Below, one piece after another: positions 17,099 to 24,194 of a DNA stretch of 64,000 nt; the stretch's first letter is position 1, and every line of letters starts with the position of its first letter. The notes under the pieces are model-generated. The model was not told where the DNA came from, ran no database searches, and saw only the letters and a list, made by a program, of their open reading frames with translations. Source of the stretch: Bacillus sp. Marseille-Q1617 (GTDB lineage Bacteria; Bacillota; Bacilli; Bacillales; Bacillaceae_B); assembly GCF_903645295.1 (NCBI RefSeq), contig NZ_CAHJXM010000001.1, forward strand, positions 682,001 through 746,000, written 5' to 3'. The position numbers and the translations under genes are program-made.

Positions 17099-17557
17099 AT
17101 GCAACTCTTCTCAACATTTGAACATACGGTTCATATAGAAATGGCTGTGGCGACGCTGGAGAAAAAGGGAATTGCTCAGCAAGATATATTTATCGTCCCT
17201 TTGGATAACATGACGGAGGAACGTAAGGTATTCGATGATATCCATCGCTCTGATGGAACTTCTTTAATTGATGTAGGAGCCGCACTTGCGACTGCATTTG
17301 CCGTCATCGGGGCAAGTATTGGATTTGAGTTGGAGTGGGGGCCGATCTATTGGGGACTGATTGGTGCAGCCTCCGGATTTTTGAGTGGCTTTGCTATTCG
17401 CCTCTTTACGGAAAAAGTGTTGAAAAAGAAAAGAAGATTGTTGAAAGGCTTTCATTCTGAAATCATCATGATCGTCGACTGTGAAGAGTCAAAGGGAGAG
17501 TTGGTAGAAAATATATTGTTCAAGCATTATGCGTTGGGAGTGGCAAAAGTGAAGTGA
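17099..17557 (+). CDS. Small membrane protein, unknown function
   Basis: A 152-residue protein. Residues 1-50 look like a soluble alpha/beta domain (QLFSTFEHTVHIEMAV... IFIVPLDN), residues 58-105 form a Gly/Ala-rich membrane hairpin, and the C-terminus returns to a soluble SEIIMIVDCEESKGELVENIL segment. This split ferredoxin-like arrangement with an inserted glycine-rich hairpin resembles bacterial stress-type 'general stress protein' architectures, but no family can be named. It begins three bases after the stop of the preceding membrane protein. A strong terminator follows. Confidence 0.72.
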   Translation: MQLFSTFEHTVHIEMAVATLEKKGIAQQDIFIVPLDNMTEERKVFDDIHRSDGTSLIDVGAALATAFAVIGASIGFELEWGPIYWGLIGAASGFLSGFAIRLFTEKVLKKKRRLLKGFHSEIIMIVDCEESKGELVENILFKHYALGVAKVK

Positions 17558-17608
17558 TGACGTTAACCAGAGAATGGTAGGCACGGTTGACTTTACTATA
17601 TACAGAAC

Positions 17609-17638
17609 AAGAGACTCGTCAATTGACGAGTCTCTTTT
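17609..17638 (+). terminator. Intrinsic terminator
   Basis: Perfect palindrome AAGAGACTCGTCAA/TTGACGAGTCTCTT followed by TTGT. Confidence 0.88.
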
Positions 17639-17702
17639 GTATTATCGCTGTCAACAAAAGTGCCAATAAGCATGAAATTTTAGCTTTTGAAAAAATACCT
17701 TT

Positions 17703-17900
17703 TTAGCTATTTCCTTCTTTTTTTAATAGTACCTTTTCAAGCAGGAACTTAATAACCATTGCTTTGAGAATATAGATTGGTACGGAATAAGTGTATTTCC
17801 AATTGGTTAACTCATAAATTTTTATTTTCACGAAGAAAGGTTCGGCTATGTAGGAGTTGAAAAGAGCGACCACAATGTTTGCGATAATAAAGGGTTTCCA
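17703..17900 (-). pseudogene. C-terminal remnant of a CBO0543-like membrane protein
   Basis: On the minus strand a frame ending with TAA at 17705-17703 reads TKWKPFIIANIVVALFNSYI...TNWKYTYSVPIYILKAMVIKFLLEKVLLKKEGNS. It has two hydrophobic segments and a basic tail like the end of CBO0543-family proteins. Upstream the frame runs into sequence that looks like intergenic repeat (GGGACAAGCAGGCACC...) with no start or ribosome binding site. So it appears to be the end of a gene whose front was lost. Confidence 0.55.
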
Positions 17901-18201
17901 CTTTGTGCTGGAGACCCCGGGGTGAGGTATGGTGCCTGCTTGTCCCCAAATATTACTTTCGATGGAACGGAAATGGTTCCCTGCTCTACCCTTCCGTTTT
18001 TTTTAAGATAACAAGAGTCCTCCCCCACGCTCCTCATACAAGAACTCACCCAAAATTAGATTGGAACCGTCCCTCAGTTTTCATGTGAGCCCAAAATAAT
18101 AGTAATATTATACTCTTTTATATTGGTTTGCCAATTTTTGTTTTATTAGCTGTTTAGAGGGAAAACGCCGAATAGAATGCCAAAACACTTCAAGGAGAGT
18201 T
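17901..18201. other. Intergenic stretch, no supported gene
   Basis: It holds the repeat-like sequence that truncates the remnant on the left and an AT-rich region with a possible TATACT/TATATT promoter area. Nothing else can be supported. Confidence 0.4.
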
Positions 18202-18318
18202 TTGATTAGCCATCAGCAAGAACTCCAGTACGAAGGTAAGGTGGAAAGTTCGGATTCTGCATACGTAAGTCATATCCATAGAGGAATAACATCTGATGAA
18301 ACGGAGGTTATAATATGA
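18202..18318 (+). CDS. Possible very small protein (38 aa), TTG start
   Basis: AAGGAG (18192-18197) precedes a TTG at 18202 with short spacing. The 38-codon frame ends in TGA overlapping the next small gene's start as ATGA, which suggests coupling. The peptide is polar (start ISHQQELQYEGKVESS). I do not recognise it. The weak start makes this tentative. Confidence 0.35.
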   Translation: MISHQQELQYEGKVESSDSAYVSHIHRGITSDETEVII

Positions 18319-18440
18319 GTGAAAAAAAGGACAAGGACTCAGTTGAACAGCAAAAAAAGAAAGAGGAAGGCCAGGATATTGATCCCCAGCGTGATACGGA
18401 CAAGCCTGCACACAGCAAGAATGAAAAGACCGACAAATAA
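18315..18440 (+). CDS. Small highly charged hydrophilic protein (41 aa)
   Basis: ACGGAGG sits 7 bases before the ATG. The 41-residue product begins MSEKKDKDSVEQQKKK and is almost all charged or polar (Lys, Glu, Asp, Gln), with DIDPQRDTDKP in the middle and no hydrophobic core, so it is probably disordered. Such small charged proteins are common in Bacillus and several are sporulation or stress linked, but there is no sequence evidence for a role. A good terminator follows directly, showing that this is a real transcription unit. Confidence 0.62.
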   Translation: MSEKKDKDSVEQQKKKEEGQDIDPQRDTDKPAHSKNEKTDK

Positions 18441-18472
18441 CTTTCCGGATTTGAACGATAGTACGAATCACT

Positions 18473-18518
18473 AAATCCCTCCTGATAGGTAACATCATCT
18501 GATCAGGAGGGATTTGTC
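18473..18518 (+). terminator. Intrinsic terminator
   Basis: AAATCCCTCCTGAT (18473-18486) pairs perfectly with ATCAGGAGGGATTT (18503-18516). Confidence 0.82.
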
Positions 18519-18569
18519 TAACTCAGAGAATTCCCCAGGTTGTAAATCCTTGAAAAGGAGGAATGGACA

Positions 18570-19337
18570 ATGGACAAGAAGATCCCTGTCACGTCAGTAA
18601 AATCAGGCCAACTGATTGAACCGGCACCCGGGATTCATCAATACACCAATCAGGTAGTCAATCTTTTTTTTATTGGTGATTACAACCGATGGGTGCTGAT
18701 TGATGCGGGCATGCCAAAGTCCGCAGACGAGATCATGGAACAGGCAGAGAAGCTTTACGGAAAGGGTGCGCGACCGGAAGCCATCTACCTGACACACGGT
18801 CACTTTGACCATATCGGCAGCCTTGAAAAGCTGATCAGCGTTTGGGATGTGCCTGTCTATGCTCATAGGGAAGAGTTTCCGTATTTAACAGGTGAGCTTG
18901 ATTATCCTACACCTGACCCGAAGGCAGGCAGAGGCATGGTTGTGAAGCTGTCTCCTATGCTTTTCCCACATGAGGGGATTGACATAACTGGGAAGATTCA
19001 TTCCTATTCAGATGATCATCAACTGCCCCACCTGCCTGGATGGCAATGGATCCATACGCCGGGGCACACACCGGGACACGTCTCGTTTTATCATCACGAC
19101 AGCAGGGTCCTTATCGCAGGCGATGCACTAATTACTGTAAAACAGGAATCAATAGCCCATGTACTCACTCAAAAAAAGGAACTTGACGGTCCACCGGATT
19201 ATCTGACCCAAGATGAGGATTTAGCTGTCCAGTCTATGAAAATCATCTTGAACATGAAGCCGGATCTTCTTCTCAGCGGCCATGGCATGCCGATGACGGC
19301 GGATGAATTGAATAAGAGTATCGAGGGTTTGATTTAA
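18570..19337 (+). CDS. MBL-fold metallo-hydrolase
   Basis: A 255-residue metallo-beta-lactamase superfamily hydrolase. The zinc motif THGHFDH gives H76, H78, D80 and H81; later metal ligands are in the TPGHTPGHVSF, IAGDALI and SGHGMPM segments. The glyoxalase-II-like layout, without a signal peptide, indicates a cytoplasmic thioesterase- or lactonase-type enzyme, but the substrate cannot be told. AAAGGAGG lies 9 bases before the ATG. It is monocistronic, between terminators at 18473 and 19369. Confidence 0.88.
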   Translation: MDKKIPVTSVKSGQLIEPAPGIHQYTNQVVNLFFIGDYNRWVLIDAGMPKSADEIMEQAEKLYGKGARPEAIYLTHGHFDHIGSLEKLISVWDVPVYAHREEFPYLTGELDYPTPDPKAGRGMVVKLSPMLFPHEGIDITGKIHSYSDDHQLPHLPGWQWIHTPGHTPGHVSFYHHDSRVLIAGDALITVKQESIAHVLTQKKELDGPPDYLTQDEDLAVQSMKIILNMKPDLLLSGHGMPMTADELNKSIEGLI

Positions 19338-19368
19338 GTTCGCGCGTCCTCAACAGTTGTTTTTTTAT

Positions 19369-19413
19369 AAAAGGTGAAGCTCTTCTGAATCAGGGAGGGG
19401 CTTCACCTTTTTA
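19369..19413 (+). terminator. Intrinsic terminator
   Basis: AAAAGGTGAAGC / GCTTCACCTTTT stem followed by TTA. Confidence 0.85.
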
Positions 19414-19543
19414 GGCGACTCATACACCGTGCTTCTTGATTGAAGAGAAGAAATAGCATAATAATATCAGGCTTCAGGTCCACCTTCCCGCCAACTTATG
19501 ATACTATCTCAATAAGAAGAACAGTGCAGGACAGGAGGCAACC

Positions 19544-20263
19544 ATGCCAAAAACGAAATACATAGAAATCTATGAAGACCTAAAACATAAAATTGAACAG
19601 AATATGTATGAATATCAGCAGCTGCTGCCTTCGGAGAATACGCTGGTAAAGGAGTATGAGTGCTCGCGGAATACGGTGCGGCGCGCGATCGGGAATCTGG
19701 TGAGCGACGGGTATGTCCAGACGAAACACGGCCAGGGTGTGCGTGTCATTTATCAGGATTTCAAGCAGAATGAGTATATGTTCGGGGAGACGGAGTCGTT
19801 CAAGGAGTTTGCCCGGCGGAATCATAAAAAACATGAGACGAAGGTGATAGTGTTTGAGGAGCTGACGGTGGATGACGAGCTTCATGCGCTTACCCTGATT
19901 CCGGCCGGGGTTGAGGTGTATCATCTGAAGCGTGTCCGTTACCTTGAAGGAAATCCTGTCATCATGGACCACAACTATTTCAGGAAAGATGTGGTGAAGG
20001 GGCTGACGGTCGAGATCGCGGAGGATTCGATTTATGAGTATCTGGACCGGGAACTTGATCAGCGTGCGGTCACCGCCAAGCGGAAGATGGTGGTGGAACG
20101 TACGACGGAAGCTGATGAGACGTATTTGAATCTGGATGGTTTCAACAGCGTGGTGGTGGTGACGAGCCATATCTTCAATTCGGATGGTGTCATGTTCGAG
20201 CGTACCCAGTCGCGTCATACGCCTGGGAATTTTGTTTTCTTTGATCAGACACAGCGGAAGTAA
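19544..20263 (+). CDS. treR: GntR/HutC-family trehalose operon repressor
   Basis: A 239-residue regulator with an N-terminal winged helix-turn-helix (LPSENTLVKEYECSRNTVRRAI, about residues 28-49) and a C-terminal UTRA effector domain (about 85-230). By eye it follows B. subtilis TreR: MFGETESFKEFA, DHNYFRKDV, EDSIYEYLDREL, and a C-terminal ESRH-like SRHTPGNFVFFD. TreR represses trehalose uptake and cleavage genes until trehalose-6-phosphate binds the UTRA domain. The trehalose PTS gene is 4 kb downstream, separated by lysS and a convergent hydrolase. AGGAGG precedes the ATG. Confidence 0.85.
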   Translation: MPKTKYIEIYEDLKHKIEQNMYEYQQLLPSENTLVKEYECSRNTVRRAIGNLVSDGYVQTKHGQGVRVIYQDFKQNEYMFGETESFKEFARRNHKKHETKVIVFEELTVDDELHALTLIPAGVEVYHLKRVRYLEGNPVIMDHNYFRKDVVKGLTVEIAEDSIYEYLDRELDQRAVTAKRKMVVERTTEADETYLNLDGFNSVVVVTSHIFNSDGVMFERTQSRHTPGNFVFFDQTQRK

Positions 20264-20310
20264 GAAAAGCGAAGGCGCTTTAGCCCCAAATAGTAATTTC
20301 ATCATTGAAT

Positions 20311-20339
20311 TTGACTTGCCAATTTATTCATTGTAAAAT
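20311..20339 (+). promoter_or_regulatory. Sigma-A promoter of the T-box leader/lysS
   Basis: TTGACT, a 17-base spacer and TAAAAT, about 30 bases before the T-box leader begins. Confidence 0.75.
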
Positions 20340-20370
20340 ATTCTTAATTTTCTATATGAAACAATTGGCT

Positions 20371-20657
20371 ATGAAGAGAAGAGTAATTTTGATTCATTAT
20401 TTTCAGAGAGCTCCGGCTGGTGAAAAGGAGTAATAATAATCTTAATGAAAAAAGACTTGGAGCTTCGTGCGGATTTAAGAATTTTCTTAATGATGCGGCG
20501 ACGGGATCTCCCGTTATAGAGATAGGGTATAATCAAACATAAAATTGCCGTACCCGAAGAGGTTGATATGGTGACATATCAATAAACTGAGGTGGTACCA
20601 CGGAGATATAACTCCCGTCCTCAAGATGAATAATCTTGGGGGTGGGAGTTTTTTTGT
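20371..20657 (+). promoter_or_regulatory. T-box riboswitch (lysine type)
   Basis: Stem I begins with GAAGAGAAGAGTAA and includes the AGAGAGCTCCGGCTGGTG region. Its 3' side holds GAAAAAAGAC, whose AAA or AAG triplet is a plausible lysine specifier. The T-box sequence TGAGGTGGTACCACGG lies at 20588-20603, and the competing terminator, with arms AACTCCC and GGGAGTT plus a T-run, ends at 20657. Uncharged tRNA-Lys should stabilise the antiterminator and switch on the lysyl-tRNA synthetase downstream. Confidence 0.9.
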
Positions 20658-20714
20658 TGTTTAAAAGGAACAATCCAATGATTTATAAAAAACTAAAAGA
20701 ATGGAGTGATATGT

Positions 20715-22175
20715 ATGAGTAATGAACAAACAGAGGGCAGAATGGAGAAGTTAGAGACATTAAGATCTAATGGAATTTCAGTATACCCAGAAAGGTTTTC
20801 CACTAATTATGAACTTTTTGAAGCCTCTCAGCTTGAAGACGGTACTTCTGGTGTCCGAGTGGCGGGTAGGATCATGAGTATTAGAAACTTCAACAAATTA
20901 ATTTTCATAACCATTTCAAACATTCAAGGCAGTTTACAACTACTTTTAAAAAGGGATGAGGTTGGTCAGCTGCTGTTTAAGCAATTTAATGATGTAGTAG
21001 ATATAGGAGATTTTATTGGCGTGACAGGTCGAATGTATACTACCAGGACGCAAGAAAAAACATTACGAATCGAAAGCTATGTTTTTCTTGGGAAAGCATT
21101 GCGGAGCCTTCCAGAAAAATGGCACGGCTTAAGCAATATTGAACTTCGATATAGACAGCGTTACTTAGATTTAATGATGACAAAAGAGACACAAAATCGA
21201 TTACTGTCCAGGAGCAAAATGGTCCGGGCGATTCGCAGGTTTTTTGAAGACCAAGAATTCCTGGAAGTAGAAACGCCAGTGTTGCAGCATACTTCATCAG
21301 GTGCCATTGCGAAACCTTTCAGGACCTATCATCATTCATTAGATACTGAATTAAACTTACGGATTGCTCCGGAAACTTATTTGAAAAGGTTAATCGTAGG
21401 TGGTTTTACGAAAGTATTTGAATTGGCAAAATGCTTTAGGAATGAAGGGATAAGCCCTCAACATCTTCAAGAATTTACAATGGTCGAAGGTTACGCAGCA
21501 TACTGGAATTATGAAGATACAATGAAATTAATGCGCGAGATGGTATTGTTTATTTTAAGGGAAACTTTTCATACCACAACGATTACATTAAAAGGACAAA
21601 CGATTGATTTTTCACTTGAATGGGAAGTGATCTCCTTCAGGGATATAATTCACAAAGAAACAGGAATAGATATAAACCTTTATCCTGATGTAAAAGATCT
21701 ATACCAGGAAACGAAAAGAAGAAATATTGAACTGGATCATACTGAAATTAATTCTTTAGGGAGAGGTAACTTCATTGATTTACTGTATAAAAAAACGTGC
21801 CGGCCTCAACTTGTAAAACCAACATTTTTAATTCAGCACCCTATTGATTTATCCCCACTCGCCAGAGCGAATGATGAGGATCAAACTCTTACCGATCGTT
21901 TCCAATTAGTCGTAAATGGTGCCGAAATTATTAATGCTTATTCTGAACTTGTTGATCCGGTTGAACAAAGAAAAAGGCTGGAAGCTCAAGCCATTCTAAA
22001 AAGTAATGGGGATTCAGAAGCTATGGAGATGGATGAAGATTATTTAACAGCTATGGAATATGGGATGCCTCCTATTTCCGGATGGGGATTTGGAATTGAA
22101 AGGTTATTAATGGTACTAACGGACAGCGATACAATTAAAGAATGTACATTATTCCCTTTGACTAAAAAGTTATAA
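20715..22175 (+). CDS. lysS: T-box-controlled class II lysyl-tRNA synthetase paralogue
   Basis: A 486-residue class II LysRS: N-terminal OB-fold anticodon-binding domain (about 30-135), then a catalytic domain with motif 2 starting FELAKCFRNEGIS and motif 3 GWGFGIERLLMVLTDS. Several usually fixed positions differ: the common HNPEFT after motif 2 is HLQEFT here, and GA.ARPF is GAIAKPF. It therefore looks like a divergent second LysRS rather than the housekeeping enzyme, and its base composition is visibly more A/T rich than its neighbours. GGAG sits 8 bases before ATG 20715; GTG 20706 lacks a site. It is inserted between treR and the trehalose permease. Confidence 0.88.
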   Translation: MSNEQTEGRMEKLETLRSNGISVYPERFSTNYELFEASQLEDGTSGVRVAGRIMSIRNFNKLIFITISNIQGSLQLLLKRDEVGQLLFKQFNDVVDIGDFIGVTGRMYTTRTQEKTLRIESYVFLGKALRSLPEKWHGLSNIELRYRQRYLDLMMTKETQNRLLSRSKMVRAIRRFFEDQEFLEVETPVLQHTSSGAIAKPFRTYHHSLDTELNLRIAPETYLKRLIVGGFTKVFELAKCFRNEGISPQHLQEFTMVEGYAAYWNYEDTMKLMREMVLFILRETFHTTTITLKGQTIDFSLEWEVISFRDIIHKETGIDINLYPDVKDLYQETKRRNIELDHTEINSLGRGNFIDLLYKKTCRPQLVKPTFLIQHPIDLSPLARANDEDQTLTDRFQLVVNGAEIINAYSELVDPVEQRKRLEAQAILKSNGDSEAMEMDEDYLTAMEYGMPPISGWGFGIERLLMVLTDSDTIKECTLFPLTKKL

Positions 22176-22268
22176 CGGCACTGTATATAAGCGAATATGC
22201 CTCTGAATAATACTAGCTAATTGATCATACAATACTTCACTCCGTTAAAGGGGGATAGAATGGAATAA

Positions 22269-22314
22269 GACAAAGAAAACCCCAGAACCAAAAGATTCTG
22301 GGGTTTTCTTTGTC
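22269..22314. terminator. Bidirectional terminator between lysS and the GH63-like gene
   Basis: A 19-bp perfect stem, GACAAAGAAAACCCCAGAA with its complement, shared by the convergent genes. Confidence 0.92.
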
Positions 22315-22340
22315 TAAATAACGTTCAAAATAGACCTTAA

Positions 22341-24068
22341 CTATCCAGCCAGCTTCCCAGCCAAATGAATAAACACACTCGAGGTCCATGTGTGCGCAAG
22401 ATCTCGTAATCCTTCGCCTGTCTCAGCATGGAAGTTCTCCGCAAATCCGCCATGCTTGCAAAGGTCAAGGAATTTCCAGGCTACCTCTTTCGCCAGTTCA
22501 TGTTCCCCGCATTCTTCAAATGCTTCCACGAACAGAAGGGTGGTCGGGGCCCATATTGGACCGCGCCAGTAGGCATCCTCTTCATAGAGAGGACTGTCGA
22601 TGGCTTCCGAAGCAATTCCCCATTTGGTAAGATAGCGGTCGCTCTTCAGTGTGTCGATCATTTTTCTGCGGGCGGCTTCCGGCAGTTTATCGGAAAGGAT
22701 GATGGAAACCAGCGGCAGATATCCTTCGCTTTCAATCGCTTTGCCGTCCCTTGTGAAGCGGGCGACGGGCAGGTCGTCGACTAGGAAGTATTCGCAGAAT
22801 TTCTCTGTGTATCTGTCCGTTTCTTTTTCCCAGTGAGCTTGGTCTTCTGACCGGCCCAGTTTTCCTGCTACGACTGCGAGCATGTCCATCGACTTGATCA
22901 GGAACGCTGTCAGGTCGGGTGAATCGATGATGTCGGCATCCCTGAACACGGTGCTGTTGTCCTGGCCGGAGTCATTGCCGTGATGGTATTCGCAGATGCC
23001 GTCGCGGTTGAAGTCTTTGTAGTGAAGATAGAATTCTACGTGTCTCTTAATCTGTGAAAAAATGGTCTCCAGCTGTTCGGTGGAGAGGGTCATCTTTTCC
23101 ATCATCTTCAGGACGAACAAACCTTGCACCGGCGGCTTGGAGAAGTTCCATCGGATGGTCGAGTCGCTGACGGACCCCGGGATCTGGCCTTTGTCGTCCT
23201 GGTGGTCGAATAACAGCTGGATTTGATCCCAAGCGAGCTGATCGTCGACACCGGCAAGGGCCAGTCCGTTGAAGGCGTTGTCCCAGCTCCATACACCAGG
23301 GAAGTTGGCATTCGACATATACATCGCTTTTCGTTTTAACAGGCCTTGCTCATTGACGATGCAGGTCCAGTTCAGATACGCGGCTTCTCTCAGTGTTTGT
23401 TCATATCCCTCAGGGACAGCCGGCTGTTTTTCCAAGAATGATAGAAAATGATTCGTGCTTTTATCGAGTGCGGCCTCGAATGAGTATTCTCTTTCTTCAG
23501 GGAAACCGCCATTGGTCGGCACGTCTTCGATGACACATAGGAAGTCCCCAGCGCCTTCAAGTTGGGTAATATGAATAGAGGACAGATTATCCGCCTCGAC
23601 CGTGCTCCCGGTTGTGTCCATGAAGACATTCTGCTGAAGGGAGACGTTGCCGTCCGGGGCAAAGATCATGTACTTGGTGAGATTCTTGTAGCTGTTGATC
23701 AGGCAGAATTCTTCACCCGGGTTTCCTAATAGATAGTTATATTCGAAGTTGAAGACGGGCTGGGTGTCGAGGATGAGCCCGACGTTGTCACCGCTCCCTT
23801 TTACAAAAATACGCTCGGAATCTTCGAAGCAGAGATGAAGTTCCCCGCCGTCGAATGAAAGGGAGATCCGGAATTCGTCTGCTTCATATGTGTATGGTAC
23901 GGGGGTGCCGTTCACGGCCGGGATAATCTTTAGGGCATTTTGATGCTGCTTGGATTTCCCCCGAACCGAGTTCAGGTACAATCCGTTTTTCTCAGGCGTT
24001 TCGCTTTCCTGGAAGGTGAGGGCCATATAGGAACCGAAATGGCTCATCGGTGTAATTGTGATATCCAT
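22341..24068 (-). CDS. GH63/MGH1-like glycoside hydrolase, candidate trehalose-phosphate hydrolase
   Basis: A 575-residue cytoplasmic enzyme (no signal peptide) with an N-terminal beta domain (about 1-200) and an (alpha/alpha)6 catalytic domain. The motifs GVWSWDNAFNGLALAG, FRDADIIDSPDLTAFL and DAYWRGPIWAPTTLL are those of the GH63/mannosylglycerate-hydrolase-like (MGH1) group, which act on alpha-linked glucosides or mannosides. It is divergent from the trehalose PTS permease and shares with it a perfect palindrome at 24137-24154, while no GH13 phosphotrehalase (TreA) is present here. That suggests it cleaves the imported phospho-trehalose or a related alpha-glucoside. AAAGGAGAG precedes the ATG. 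Confidence 0.8.
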   Translation of the reverse strand: MDITITPMSHFGSYMALTFQESETPEKNGLYLNSVRGKSKQHQNALKIIPAVNGTPVPYTYEADEFRISLSFDGGELHLCFEDSERIFVKGSGDNVGLILDTQPVFNFEYNYLLGNPGEEFCLINSYKNLTKYMIFAPDGNVSLQQNVFMDTTGSTVEADNLSSIHITQLEGAGDFLCVIEDVPTNGGFPEEREYSFEAALDKSTNHFLSFLEKQPAVPEGYEQTLREAAYLNWTCIVNEQGLLKRKAMYMSNANFPGVWSWDNAFNGLALAGVDDQLAWDQIQLLFDHQDDKGQIPGSVSDSTIRWNFSKPPVQGLFVLKMMEKMTLSTEQLETIFSQIKRHVEFYLHYKDFNRDGICEYHHGNDSGQDNSTVFRDADIIDSPDLTAFLIKSMDMLAVVAGKLGRSEDQAHWEKETDRYTEKFCEYFLVDDLPVARFTRDGKAIESEGYLPLVSIILSDKLPEAARRKMIDTLKSDRYLTKWGIASEAIDSPLYEEDAYWRGPIWAPTTLLFVEAFEECGEHELAKEVAWKFLDLCKHGGFAENFHAETGEGLRDLAHTWTSSVFIHLAGKLAG

Positions 24069-24097
24069 GTTGAACTCTCCTTTTTTTCAAAATTGTC

Positions 24098-24125
24098 TTG
24101 ACAATAATTGATAACAATTTATACT
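24098..24125 (+). promoter_or_regulatory. Promoter of the trehalose PTS gene
   Basis: TTGACA (24098-24103), 16-base spacer, TATACT (24120-24125). Confidence 0.7.
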
Positions 24126-24136
24126 GTACTATAACG

Positions 24137-24154
24137 AACTTGTTTAAACAAGTT
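24137..24154. promoter_or_regulatory. TreR operator candidate
   Basis: An 18-bp perfect palindrome AACTTGTTTAAACAAGTT just after the -10 box, placed to block the permease promoter and perhaps the divergent hydrolase. Confidence 0.7.
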
Positions 24155-24163
24155 GAAAATTTT

Positions 24164-24179
24164 ATGAAAGCGATTAATC
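24164..24179. promoter_or_regulatory. Possible cre (CcpA) site
   Basis: ATGAAAGCGATTAATC matches most of the catabolite-responsive element consensus, in the leader of the PTS gene. Confidence 0.45.
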
Positions 24180-24194
24180 GAGGAGGTCAAGGTG

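Noticed and set aside
19580..20305. 241-codon minus-strand frame opposite treR
   Set aside because: Shadow of treR: low-complexity His/Ile-rich translation without a start site.
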